Shown here piece by piece: positions 1 to 10,230 of a DNA stretch of 15,000 nt; within the stretch, counting starts at the first letter, position 1, and each line of letters opens with the position of its first letter. The stretch comes from Stramonita haemastoma (taxonomy: Eukaryota; Mollusca; Gastropoda; Neogastropoda; Muricidae): the NCBI GenBank assembly GCA_030674155.1, contig CM060339.1:32795137-32810136 (forward strand), written 5' to 3'. The notes beneath the pieces were generated by a model, which was not told where the DNA came from, made no database searches, and saw only the letters and a list, made by a program, of their open reading frames with translations. The position numbers were made by a program, and so were the translations under genes.

Positions 1-8
1 GAGAGAGA

Positions 9-41
<33 letters not shown>

Positions 42-48
42 GAGAGAA
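1..48. repeat. (GA)n microsatellite, cut by window edge
   Basis: Near-pure GA dinucleotides with one GAT interruption near position 23. The tract runs off the left edge, so its real length is unknown. The window also ends in a GA-rich tract. Confidence 0.95.
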
Positions 49-153
49 TTTTGAAATCAGGGTATATGATGACAACTGCAAATTAAAAGTTGACATACAG
101 GGCATTGGGCTTGGGCATGATACATTTTTGGAGTCTGCATATTTTTACATGTA

Positions 154-207
154 AACACACACACACACACACACACACCACACCACACACACACACACAC
201 ACACACA
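154..207. repeat. (AC)n microsatellite with two CCAC interruptions
   Basis: AC dinucleotides are interrupted near 178-187 by CACCACACCAC. The long Cys/Val and His/Thr open frames across it are translations of the repeat. Confidence 0.95.
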
Positions 208-396
208 GTTACTGAAAAAAATTAGTGCACAACACTGATCCTGTACATCATGGTTAAAAAAATGTATCCTTTCCCTCTGCCCTGCCCCTCCACCCCCCCC
301 CCCCTCCCTCACACACACCTTCCCCCTCCCACCTCCATCACAGGACTGTTCTGTTCTGTTCTTATTATCCCACCACATCAGTTTTTGTTTTCTTTT

Positions 397-400
<4 letters not shown>
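208..400. other. Unique sequence with a C-rich patch
   Basis: No gene is seen. Positions 279-335 are C-rich, including an uninterrupted C run near 292-304, and are followed by T-rich DNA leading into a TA array. Confidence 0.6.

Positions 401-482
<82 letters not shown>
401..482. repeat. (TA)n array, about 41 units
   Basis: Pure alternating TA. Such a tract is self-complementary and can extrude as a cruciform or be miscounted by sequencers. The Tyr/Ile open frames on both strands are artefacts of it. Confidence 0.97.
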
Positions 483-483
<1 letters not shown>

Positions 484-1205
484 CTGTACAGATGATGAGT
501 AAAACTTTTTGCCTTAATGGATGAAAGAATGAATGTTGACAGTGCTCATGCATCATTTACCGACATTTCTGCATGTCCCGTTTCTCAAAGGCTTGTATAT
601 ATTATATATACATGTATGTTTTATTGCATGCAAATTGAAATTTGTATGTAATGCGTCTGTTTTTTGTTGTAAACTATGACTTTGCATTTCAAAATTGGGT
701 GGCAGGGGAAGGGAAAGGGTAGGGATGGATGTGGTATATTGTAGATGTGCTGCTTTTTTTTTTTTTTTGCGTAAGAATTTTCGTTTCTTGAGAAACACGA
801 TGATGAAAATGGCAATGTTGATGACCGATAATGTCAGGGAGGATAATGGTTTCTCTTTTATTATTTTTTTTTACAATGGTTGAGTCCTTGGTGTGAAAAC
901 CATGCTCCTACTTCAAGAGAGAAAAAAAACATGAAGGAAAAGAAATTGTGGATGCTATATGTGCTGCTGAGTTTATTTTTTTGCCAAAATTCTGCTCAAA
1001 ATATGAAATGCTTATGATACAAGGTTAAGTTTCGAGGCAGCTTGGTGTCATGTTTTTAAGCGTACCACAGAAAAAAAGATTAAAAAGCTTGATATTTTTT
1101 ATAATCATACCCCAGTGAGTCTTATAGGTGTTAAAACGTTTTCTTGTGAATTTTTTTTTAATATATAGACATATTTGTATTCAGTAGGTCTTGTTATAAA
1201 ATTCG

Positions 1206-1208
<3 letters not shown>
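483..1208 (+). other. AT-rich unique stretch, T-biased on plus strand
   Basis: No coding frame of credible composition is present. The strand has many runs of 5 to 16 T (for example 753-768) and fewer A runs, a bias often seen on the sense strand of introns and 3' untranslated regions. A TGTATATA motif at 594-601 matches the Pumilio-binding consensus but could be chance in such AT-rich DNA. Confidence 0.5.

Positions 1209-1241
<33 letters not shown>
1209..1241. repeat. (TG)n microsatellite
   Basis: About 16 uninterrupted TG units flanked by T-rich unique sequence. Confidence 0.95.
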
Positions 1242-1244
<3 letters not shown>

Positions 1245-1575
1245 TTTTGGTATTTTTCATATTAATAAGTAGGCTTCTTAGGTATGGGCCGTTGGGTACT
1301 TGACCTTTTTTTTTTTTTCTTGAACTAAGTCAATCTCAGATTTATTGGGATGTTATATTTTTGTATTATTGTGGTTATCATTATCTTTGTAATTGAACGA
1401 TGGCTTTAATTAACTGAGGAGGGGGAAGAGGGAGGTGAATTTCTTTTTTGATATCATTTTTTTTGGCCGGGTGTGTCTGTCTTCCTTCCTATGTCTTTGA
1501 TGTTCTGTGAAATTACAGTATTCAGACAGCATTGGTATCAGACTTTTTTTGTGTTTTTTTTTTTGGCATGGAGGT
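1242..1575. other. T-rich unique sequence
   Basis: Nothing recognisable. It contains T12-T13 runs (around 1305-1318 and 1552-1564) and a short G/A-rich patch at 1418-1438. No open frame without homopolymer content. Confidence 0.5.
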
Positions 1576-1596
1576 GGGGGGGGGGGGGGGGGGGGG
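1576..1596 (+). repeat. Poly(G) run of 21
   Basis: Twenty-one consecutive G on the plus strand, preceded by a GGAGGT approach. It could form a G-quadruplex. It is one of several G/C homopolymers of 20 or more in the window. Confidence 0.95.
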
Positions 1597-1839
1597 TATG
1601 GTGTTGGTTTTTTGGTTGGGATTTTTTTTTTTTTGTTGTGTGTGTGTGTGTGTTTTTTTTGTTTTTTTTTGTTTTGTTTTTTTACAGATGATCAAATTTT
1701 GGCTCTTGAAATGTTTGTCATATTTTTTGGACTGAAAATGAGGGCTTCAAGTCTTGATCATTATCATTATTGTCATCAGGGTATGAAATGCAAAGTTTGT
1801 TTTTTCCCCTTTTATGCATGGAAGAAAAATGTCTCTACC
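1597..1839 (+). other. T-rich unique sequence with short TG tract
   Basis: Positions 1621-1683 alternate T runs and a (TG)7 stretch, ending in a T-rich run followed by ACAG at 1684-1687. That looks like a 3' splice site, but no coding sequence follows. The rest is unremarkable. Confidence 0.4.
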
Positions 1840-1863
1840 AAAAAAAAAAAAAAAAAAAAAAAA
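1840..1863. repeat. Poly(A) run of 24
   Basis: Uninterrupted A run. No element body that would make it a retroposon tail is evident on its left side, so it is listed as a homopolymer only. Confidence 0.9.
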
Positions 1864-1905
1864 GTCTGAACGTTTTTGTCATCACTATCATTTTCATCAT
1901 TGATA

Positions 1906-1976
1906 TTTCTCTCACCTTTCTCTTCTTCATCCTCCTCCACTTCTTTCTGTTTTTCTCTCCTGCTTTTTCTTTCTTC

Positions 1977-2007
<31 letters not shown>

Positions 2008-2158
2008 TTCTTCTCTTTCTTTCTTTCTTTCTTCTTCTTCTTTCTTTCTTTCTTTCTTTCTTTCTTTTTCTTTCTTCTTTTCTCTCTCTTCTTTTCTTTC
2101 CTTTTTCTCTCTTCCTTCTCTTCTTCCTCCTCCTCTTCCTTCTTCTTCTTCTCTCTCA
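1906..2158 (+). repeat. Polypyrimidine tract, mostly (TTTC)n and (TTC)n
   Basis: About 250 bp almost entirely C and T on the plus strand, with TTTC blocks at about 1975-2007 and 2040-2066 and TTC/CCT variants between them. The reverse strand is polypurine. Two open frames of more than 100 codons here (Ser/Phe/Leu forward, Lys/Glu/Arg reverse) are consequences of the composition and are not genes. Confidence 0.95.
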
Positions 2159-2256
2159 TCATTATTGTTTTTCATTGTTTGAAAACAATGATTATATCAT
2201 GTTATCCTGTGAATGTTAGATCTACTAGGGCTCTAGGTTTGGGGCATATTCACCCA

Positions 2257-2258
<2 letters not shown>

Positions 2259-2323
<65 letters not shown>

Positions 2324-2331
2324 TGTGTGTG
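2259..2331. repeat. (GT)n microsatellite
   Basis: About 31 GT units, one GAGT interruption near 2321, then a few more units. Confidence 0.95.
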
Positions 2332-2645
2332 CTTTGTTTGTTTCTGTGTTTTTAAAGTAAACATGGCATCCCAACTGTCTGAAAATAAACTGTTTGAATT
2401 TCTTTTTTCTGTCACTCTCTATTTCTCTATTCTTCTTTTCTGACTTTTTGCTCTCTGTATTTTCTTTCTTATGAGGTGTTCTTTGTTTTGTCAAGAAGAT
2501 TTTTTGTATGGACGTTATGATTGAATGCTTCATTTTTGTTGTTGTTGTTGTGATTTTGTTTTGTTTTTTACTTAATGCAAATTAATTTTTTTGTTATTTT
2601 TGTTTTAAAAAAGATAGTTTTGTTTATTTATCTGTTAGTCATAAA
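2332..2645 (+). other. T-rich unique sequence left of the MITE
   Basis: No gene seen. It holds a small (GTT)n run near 2538-2550 and TTTATTTAT-type AU-rich motifs near 2623-2632. Confidence 0.5.
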
Positions 2646-2680
2646 TGTGACGCTCCACCACAAAATGAGTCGCTTAGCAC
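2646..2680 (+). repeat. Left terminal inverted repeat of MITE-like element
   Basis: Begins TGTGACGCTCC and ends GCTTAGCAC. Pairs with 3029-3063 with four mismatches. Confidence 0.8.
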
Positions 2681-3028
2681 ATAACCCATTTTTCTGCTAG
2701 GAGCCATTTTAGGCAGGGGGGGTTGTTGATTTTGATATTTTGATGGATTACAAAACTATAGCACTCATTCTACCTTTTAGTGAAATATCAGGGCATAATT
2801 TTGTTTCCTTTTGTCTTTAAACGTGCTTTGAAAATAGCCAAGCCCTCATTCTGACCACCTTTTAGTATGCTAAACTTGTCAATTTCTTATTTTGTCATTT
2901 TCTGCAGTCTATCATTTCAATTTGTAATGACTTTTGATAGAATTGTTCGATTTTCAATCTGTTTGTTGTATTGTATAGCAATTTTATTACAAATTGATAA
3001 TATGCCAATAAATAAAAATTGACCTCTG

Positions 3029-3063
3029 GTGCAATGCGACTCCTTATGTGGTGGAGCGTCACA
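3029..3063 (-). repeat. Right terminal inverted repeat of MITE-like element
   Basis: Plus strand ends GGAGCGTCACA, the reverse complement of the left terminus. Confidence 0.8.
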
Positions 3064-5683
3064 AATATTACTGCTGTCATTACTTTTGTTATTGATAGAT
3101 GGAGCCATGTCTTTTATTTTGTTTGTAGTTATCATACTTGTAGTTTAGGGGTTTGGGGTGGGGTTTTTTTTTAAAGCATTGATGCTATTGTGAGAAACAA
3201 TATTCCTCCTATTTTCTGTCTTAACCTGAAAAGGATGACTTGCTCTTTTTTTTTTTTTTTGAAGAAAAGATCACACATGTTTTCGGTCACAGTTCGTATG
3301 AAGATTGACATAATCTGGGATGTTAGAGATAAGTATCGTTGATATATTATCAGGTAGCTTGCATACCACTGGTACCTCAGATGATGACAAAGTCTTTGAA
3401 ATTTCTTCACTTTGCTGTAAATTAGCTGTGGTTTTCTGTAGTTTGCTTTTAAAAATATCTTTGATAATATATGCTCAATACAGAAAAAAAAAAAAATGAC
3501 CATGCATTTTCTTGAATGCAGCCGTCTGTATAGTGTTGTTTTTGATGTCGAATCAGTTTTTAGTCTGCAGACTGGCCTGGTGAGTTTTTTCCCTTGCTGT
3601 TCAACACATCTCACCCATATGTATGGGTCAGTAAAAAAAATTTTTAATCTCCCCCCCCCCAAAAAAAAGCAACTGCAAGTGAATTTATTCAATGAAACAT
3701 TAAAAGTAGCTGCCAGTAGCTAGCATGTCACGTCCATATATCTTGCCTGCATGTGAAAAAAAAATCTCCATATCTGACTCCTAGTTGGGACTTTGGTCAC
3801 AAAATAAATGCATGAAAAGCGTTTGAGTTTTTGGATGCAGTGAGAGAGCCTGAATCTGAAATCCTGTGTAGACAGCGCTCTGTGCCTCTGAACATGTGTG
3901 ACATGCTTTCAGTTGGCATCCCGGCCTAAGTTATCAGACAAGCGTTTAAATAATCAATGAATACAAGCCTCATACAATGCATGGCATCTGCAGCATTCAT
4001 GGTCTTTTCTTCTTCTCTTTTTCACTTTACACTGTCTGATGTGTCTGGGAAAAATAATGGCATGTCCTTTCCAGCTCCTCTCATGGGCTGTACACCCTAG
4101 TCTGCAGGGTTATCTCTGTCAGCCACACAATCTTCCTCAGGTGGCTGTATAGCATGCATCTTTGCACGGAGCCTGATGGTCTGGTGAGGTGCACTCTCAT
4201 GGCCCTCACCCAAGGAGGCTAGCTCAGTCTATCCAGAGGGCCCCCTCCCTTTTCATGGACGTTGAAAAACAAAAGTCTCACTGAACTTTTTTGAACGCTT
4301 GGCCAAACACAAAAAGACGCTGGACAAAAATTAGTAGATGGCCTAAACCACTTATCCTAACAATTGTGTCTGTAGCATCGCACCTTGTAGGTGCCCTGCT
4401 ATCATAGTAGAATGCAATATGTACTGCACTGTACTGTGGCGTGCATCTTTGAAGGGTGTCTGTCTTAGCTCAGAGATAGCGGTCACTGGACAGAATCAAT
4501 ATCTGTTGAGAATTGTGAAACAAAACTAAAGCATTTTGGTACACTGAGGAAAAATTACCCACCATACCACAGCTGTGGTCAGTTACCTTTTCAGTATAAT
4601 GGGGGGGAAGGGAATTGAACTTTAAATCTTGAATTTCTTCCAGTTATTGATTATTATCACAGTGTGTGTCTATTTAAAAAAAAAAGTCTTCTGTTCAGGA
4701 TCCTTTAGTCATTTTGTCTTCCAGACTTTTGACAGCATGAAGTGGCCTCTTATTCCAATGGACATAGCATTGTGGTTGTATTAATCATTGGCACACATAG
4801 CATAGTATTAAGGCAACATTTGATATCAGGGATTACTTAGAAAGCAGTTTTCTTCATGTAGACAGGAAACTGTAAGCGAAACAGATGGTGCTAAACATGA
4901 TTTTTTGCGTGACAAGATTCAGTGCTATAGATTCCATACATTATTATCACTGTTAGTATTTTGCAGAGTTTAGAATGTTTATTCAGAGAAAACACTGGCA
5001 TGATGTATATAATTATATACAGATACATTTTGAGCAACATGGGCCAGATGTTTACAAGTGCTGACAAGTTTAACCTTTGTGAGCAAGAGACCTGGAAGAG
5101 GCATTGCCTACAAAATGGAACTCAGTTCTATGGAGTTTTCAGACTTTAATCTAATTTTGGGCATCTTCTCAATAAAGTTACACAAACTAGATGTCCCCAG
5201 CTTGGGTTATGGGTGTTAGGAGGATAAACAATACATTCTTGTTTATTTGCTGGTTTCCTATAGTATAATGGAAAAAAAAAGATGTTTCAAACTCATGTAT
5301 TTTTCAATTAAATTTATTGAAATTTGAAAATGAACATTTTCGAACTTTTGTGTTTTTCAACGAAATTAATTCAAGTTAAAAAATGAAGCTTTAAACATCA
5401 GTATTGTTCAAAGAAATTTTATACAAAATAGAAAAACCTTTTCATTTTTTTTCTGTACCAAGTGGTAGAAAAACACGTTTTTTGTTGTTGTACTTTGCTT
5501 GTTGGTTTTTTGCTTTTGAAGTAGGATAAAACTTTGAATTTAAACGACAAAAAACAGTCTCTTTTGTAGGAATAATATAGGGTTGTGTATGTGAGTTACA
5601 CATGTACTTTCAAGATCTATTATTCTTTATGTGTGTGTGTTTTGTAAGGATTTTTGTCCGCTTCTTTTTCTTCTTTTCTGAAT
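3064..5683 (+). other. Long AT-rich, mostly single-copy stretch without a gene
   Basis: About 2.6 kb with no credible coding sequence. The longest frame (3171-3692, minus, 173 codons) contains homopolymer-encoded Phe and Lys runs and no motif I recognise. Visible details are poly(T) at 3246-3260, poly(A) at 3484-3495, a C10 followed by an A8 run at 3651-3668, and an AATAAA at 5171-5176 that could be an alternative poly(A) signal. Positions 3850-4500 are less AT-rich and look like ordinary unique DNA. Confidence 0.5.
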
Positions 5684-5709
5684 GGGGGGGGGGGGGGGGG
5701 GGGGGGGGG
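5684..5709 (+). repeat. Poly(G) run of 26
   Basis: Twenty-six uninterrupted G on the plus strand. Potential G-quadruplex and likely sequencing or assembly weak point. Confidence 0.95.
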
Positions 5710-5876
5710 CTCTACTTTTTCTTTAAAAGTCTGTTTATATTTCGTTTTGTATGCTCCCAAAACCTATCATTATAAGTTGTTGTTTTTTAATATTTAAAAT
5801 TTTTTGTACAAATCATTGTGTTATATTTTTTTCTTCACATATCTTACTCTGATCATCATGACAAACTTTTTCTTTT

Positions 5877-5905
5877 GGGGGGGGGTGGGGGGGGTAGGGG
5901 GGTGG
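5877..5905 (+). other. G-quadruplex motif
   Basis: Four G tracts of 4 or more, separated by T or TA (about G9, T, G8, TA, G6, T, GG), satisfy the usual G4 pattern on the plus strand with very short loops. If the region is transcribed to the right, the motif would be in the RNA about 430 bases upstream of the poly(A) signal. Confidence 0.7.
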
Positions 5906-6118
5906 TTGCATTTATTTTTGGGGTGTTTTCTTTTTGTGCACATTCATTTACATGGTTGATGAATCTGTGACATTTAAAAAATATGTTTGTTTTGAATACA
6001 TTTTGGTTCTGTGAACTTTAAGATCTAGCTGGACTACATTGTTGTAACACGCCTGTATCACTGATTTTGTGAATATTTTATTGTTACTGTTATTGTTATT
6101 TTTTATATCACTATTATC

Positions 6119-6119
6119 A

Positions 6120-6165
<46 letters not shown>

Positions 6166-6166
6166 G
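6119..6166. repeat. (TTA)n microsatellite
   Basis: About 15 ATT/TTA units following imperfect TTGTTA/ATTATCA copies from 6080. Confidence 0.95.
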
Positions 6167-6207
6167 TTATCATTATAATACTTCCTAGTTGATGTGACAG
6201 TGCTTTA

Positions 6208-6227
6208 TTGGTTGGTTGGTTGGTTGG
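6208..6227. repeat. Short (TTGG)n
   Basis: About five GGTT units within T-rich sequence. Confidence 0.85.
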
Positions 6228-6333
6228 CTGTTTTGATTTTTTTGTTGAATTTTTTAACAATTGTATGTACTTTTTTTGTACTGCATGAGTCATTTATTGT
6301 CTGTACAAGTTGTATTTGATATAATTTTGCTTA

Positions 6334-6360
6334 AATAAAAGACAAAAAAAAAAAGTGTCT
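6334..6360 (+). promoter_or_regulatory. Candidate poly(A) signal and cleavage site
   Basis: The canonical AATAAA lies at 6334-6339, followed after four bases (AGAC) by a genomic A11 run (6344-6354) and then GTGTCTTCTGT and a long TG tract. That gives the hexamer, a short spacer and a GU/U-rich downstream element in the right order. With the sustained T-over-A bias to its left, this suggests the end of a plus-strand transcript whose coding part lies left of the window. The genomic A run could instead mark a retroposed copy or produce internal priming in cDNA, so transcript support is needed. Confidence 0.5.
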
Positions 6361-6395
6361 TCTGTTTGCCTGTTTCTTTGCTTATTCATGTGGCT

Positions 6396-6407
6396 TGTGT
6401 GTGTGTG

Positions 6408-6467
<60 letters not shown>

Positions 6468-6540
6468 CTGCATGCATGTGTGTGTGTGCGTGCCTGCATG
6501 TGTGGTGTGTGTGTGGTGTGTGTGTGTGTGGTGTGTGTGT
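6396..6540. repeat. (TG)n microsatellite with GC-bearing interruptions
   Basis: A long TG array with GTGCGCCTGCATGCATG near 6463-6480 and repeated GTGTGGTGTG variants near 6502-6535. The interruptions suggest an older, decaying array. Confidence 0.95.
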
Positions 6541-6567
6541 AACTGTTTCTTTATTTCTCTCTGACTT

Positions 6568-6568
<1 letters not shown>

Positions 6569-6626
<58 letters not shown>
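6569..6626. repeat. (CTGT)n tetranucleotide array
   Basis: About 14 clean CTGT units between the TG array and a CT array. Confidence 0.95.
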
Positions 6627-6627
6627 C

Positions 6628-6681
<54 letters not shown>
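6627..6681. repeat. (CT)n microsatellite
   Basis: CT dinucleotides with TCC and TTC interruptions, directly following (CTGT)n. Confidence 0.95.
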
Positions 6682-6682
<1 letters not shown>

Positions 6683-6723
6683 ATTGTAATGTTAAATTCA
6701 TTGTGACTGGTCTGAAACACTAA

Positions 6724-6725
6724 AC

Positions 6726-6763
<38 letters not shown>
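6724..6763. repeat. Second (CTGT)n array
   Basis: About nine CTGT units after 42 bp of unique sequence. The CTGT then CT order repeats the layout at 6569-6681, so the pair may be a local duplication. Confidence 0.93.
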
Positions 6764-6765
<2 letters not shown>

Positions 6766-6793
6766 ACTCGCTCTCTCTCACTCTCTCTCTCTC

Positions 6794-6857
<64 letters not shown>
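6764..6857. repeat. (CT)n microsatellite
   Basis: CT array with CTCA interruptions at its left end, becoming pure from about 6797. Confidence 0.95.
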
Positions 6858-6859
<2 letters not shown>

Positions 6860-7044
6860 GTCTCTCTCTGTTTGTGTTTCTCATGTGAGCTCATGTCATA
6901 TTTATGGGGGGAAATAGTATAAGGGACGCAACTGCGTTTAAATCACTAAAGAGAAATTGGCTCCCGTGCTTCCTGCTGTTTCATTTATAGCTGCCCCTGC
7001 TCTCAACAGCTGAAATATCCACCACCCTGCCAAAGTGCATAACC

Positions 7045-7047
<3 letters not shown>

Positions 7048-7084
<37 letters not shown>

Positions 7085-7142
7085 CTGTGTGTTGTGTGTG
7101 TGTGTGTTGTGTGTGCGTGTGTGTGTGTGGTGTGTGTGTGCG

Positions 7143-7190
<48 letters not shown>
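7048..7190. repeat. (TG)n microsatellite, interrupted
   Basis: TG units with TGCTCTGTG, GTTGTG, TGCGTG and GGTGTG interruptions in the middle and pure ends. Confidence 0.95.
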
Positions 7191-7295
7191 ATTTCAAGTT
7201 GTTAAAACTCAATTGTTATTGGCTGCACACATGTGTAAGACTCAGTTGAAAGCAATTGCTTTGATTTGTTTTTACAAGATGTAGCGTTATATAAA

Positions 7296-7382
7296 TTATT
7301 ATTATCATTATCATTATCATCATCATCATCATCATTATCATCATCATCAATATCATCATTATTATATTATTATTATTAATTA

Positions 7383-7420
<38 letters not shown>
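7296..7420. repeat. (ATT)n / (ATC)n composite microsatellite
   Basis: Starts as ATTATC, moves to CATCAT, and ends as a pure ATT array of about 13 units near 7382-7420. Confidence 0.95.
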
Positions 7421-7525
7421 GTTTTGTTTTTGTTTTGTTTTGATAGTCCCAAATCAGGGCAAGGGCTGGATGAAAAAAAGAAAAGTGAAAATGCTTATCT
7501 GTAAACTCTTGAAAATTAAAACAGT
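7421..7525. other. Unique spacer
   Basis: A short unremarkable stretch with T-rich GTTTT units, then A-rich DNA. No gene seen. Confidence 0.5.
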
Positions 7526-7580
7526 TCATTCATTCATTCATTCATTCATTCATTCATTCATTCATTCATTTCATTCATTC
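7526..7580. repeat. (ATTC)n tetranucleotide array
   Basis: About 13 CATT units with one slip near 7569. Confidence 0.95.
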
Positions 7581-7631
7581 TCTCTGTATGTGTATATGTC
7601 TGTCTCTGTCTATCTGTCTCTCTCTCTATCC

Positions 7632-7681
7632 CCTACCCCCTCCCCCCCCCCCCTCTCTCCCCCCCCCCCCCCCCCCCCCCC

Positions 7682-7682
<1 letters not shown>
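7632..7682. repeat. Poly(C) with CTCTCT interruption
   Basis: A C12-type run (7641-7652), CTCTCT, then about 23 consecutive C (7660-7682). The minus strand is G-rich and may form quadruplexes. Confidence 0.95.

Positions 7683-7734
<52 letters not shown>
7683..7734. repeat. (CT)n microsatellite abutting the SINE 5' end
   Basis: Nearly pure CT that stops exactly where the SINE head starts at 7735. Confidence 0.95.
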
Positions 7735-8563
<829 letters not shown>

Positions 8564-8600
8564 TAGTATGTGTTCAGTGTTTAGAGTTGAATGCGGCGCG

Positions 8601-9014
<414 letters not shown>

Positions 9015-9460
9015 TGTAATACCACTGAGACAGACACTGAGAGTGAAGCAAAGTCGAAACAAAAGAAGAAGCAGAAGAAAAAGAAGGAAAGGATGGAAAA
9101 CGAAAGGAAGAAGAAAAAGGAAGAAAAGTTATTCAGATTAATTAACACTGAGAGCGGAGCGGAGTCGAAACAAGAAGAAGAAGAAGAAAAGATTTACAAA
9201 TTAAGTACCAGTTATATTGAAATAAATGAATCATTCCAGCAAGAATGAATAACACATGGGGGGAGAGCGTACTTGAAGAAACATGATCTGAATAGAGAGA
9301 GTGCAAGGGGAATCAAAGTGCCTGCCCAATCTCTGATGCTGTCATCGTTTCCTCTTGTCTGTCTCTTCATCTCCCTCCCTGTACTGTTCCCTGTAAGACT
9401 GTCTTAGCCAGTTCAGATAAACGTATGACGTTATCCATTTACCCTAAGTTAAAATGCTTT
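9015..9460. other. Purine-rich then unique sequence with an imperfect direct repeat
   Basis: A 26-bp motif at 9035-9060 (CACTGAGAGTGAAGC...GTCGAAAC) recurs at 9146-9171 with four mismatches. Both copies are followed by AAGAAG-rich DNA, so the whole unit of about 110 bp may be a tandem duplication. Positions 9190-9460 are unremarkable unique sequence. Confidence 0.65.
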
Positions 9461-9750
9461 GAGGACGGAAAAGTACAGTGGTCGGAGCACTCGCTTTCCC
9501 CAAGCCAATGTTAAGGAGCATCGATCTGGTTACCAGTTGGATGGGTGACCGTTAGCGTAGCTCGGATTCAGTTCAGCCCCCCAGTTCGCCCAGCTGTAAA
9601 AATATGTGTAAATCTGTAAATCTTTAGTGTCAGGGAAGGGTAAAGTAGCGAGGGAGAGGAGATGGGCGCTGCCCTTAAATATGCTGGCCCCTGGAGAAGC
9701 TGAGGCCTCTGATGCCTCGCTCTCCTAGACCATAAAAACAATAAAACAAT
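9461..9750 (+). mobile_element. SINE with tRNA-like and 5S rRNA-like head (copy G1)
   Basis: The 5' end (from GAGGACGG) has an A-box-like AGTACAGTGGTCGGAGCAC. From 9508 to about 9555 the sequence follows the 3' promoter half of animal 5S rRNA: a GTTAAGGAGCATCGA box A region, CTGGTTA, and TTGGATGGGTGACCG at 9537-9551, as in 5S box C. The body shares GGTAAAG, AGCGAGGGAGA, GATGGGCGC, TATGCTGGCCCCT and GAGAAGCTGAGG with 13163-13453. The tail is A-rich (CATAAAAACAATAAAACAA). It encodes no protein. Confidence 0.75.
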
Positions 9751-9779
9751 TTTTTTTATTGACATCTTCATCATCATCT

Positions 9780-9805
<26 letters not shown>
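9780..9805. repeat. Poly(C) run of 26
   Basis: Twenty-six uninterrupted C, so the minus strand is a G26. Confidence 0.95.
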
Positions 9806-9811
<6 letters not shown>

Positions 9812-10230
9812 TTTCTTTCATTCACCCTTTTATCCCCTTTGGAAAAGCCGAGGGACTCTCTGTATCTATAACATCCCACACTTTTCGCTTTTTAGGCAGG
9901 TGCGTGACCTCTAGACCACCTATCCACACAGTAAATAGCGGTCTTGTGTATAGTCTTTTGGATTGAATGATAAACCTAAGCCCTGCGCGACCAGATTTGT
10001 TTGACTAAAATACACAGATACAAGAGAGTTGCCCTTGGAAAAATGTTGTTGAATTAAAAAAAAGGTCCCTTTAGGAGGGAAACAAAACTAGATTATTTTA
10101 AAGACAGGAAAGACTGACAACGACAACAAAGAAAAAAAAGGTGGCTCTGTTCTTGTGGCGACGCATTCTACCCTAAGGAGTACAGTCAGAATTTAGGACA
10201 GGAGTTCTCTGCCGTGACTGAAAGTGGTCT
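9806..10230. other. Unique stretch without a gene
   Basis: About 425 bp of mixed composition. The open frame on the minus strand across 9568-9879 is antisense to SINE G1 and the poly(C) run. Nothing else recognised. Confidence 0.5.

Larger units (their letters stand above)
2646..3063. mobile_element. MITE-like element with 35-bp terminal inverted repeats
   Basis: Positions 2646-2680 and 3029-3063 are inverted copies of each other over 35 bp with four mismatches and no gap. The outermost 17 bases (from TGTGACGCTCC to CCACA) are identical. The interior of about 350 bp is AT-rich and encodes nothing recognisable, as in miniature inverted-repeat transposable elements moved in trans by a DNA transposase. 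If the boundary is set one base inward, AAAT (2643-2646 and 3063-3066) is a possible 4-bp target-site duplication; this is weak because the flanks are AT-rich. The interior has two similar copies of a CTCATTCT...CCTTTTAGT motif (2764-2781 and 2846-2866). I do not assign a transposase superfamily. Confidence 0.75.

Noticed and set aside
1770..2219. Overlapping frames rich in Ser/Phe/Leu (plus) and Lys/Glu/Arg (minus)
   Set aside because: They are translations of the polypyrimidine tract on either strand and have no domain.
3171..3692. 173-codon minus-strand open frame
   Set aside because: It contains Phe, Gly and Lys runs encoded by poly(A), poly(C) and poly(T) stretches, matches no family I know, and lies in AT-rich DNA where long stop-free stretches on the A-rich strand can occur by chance.
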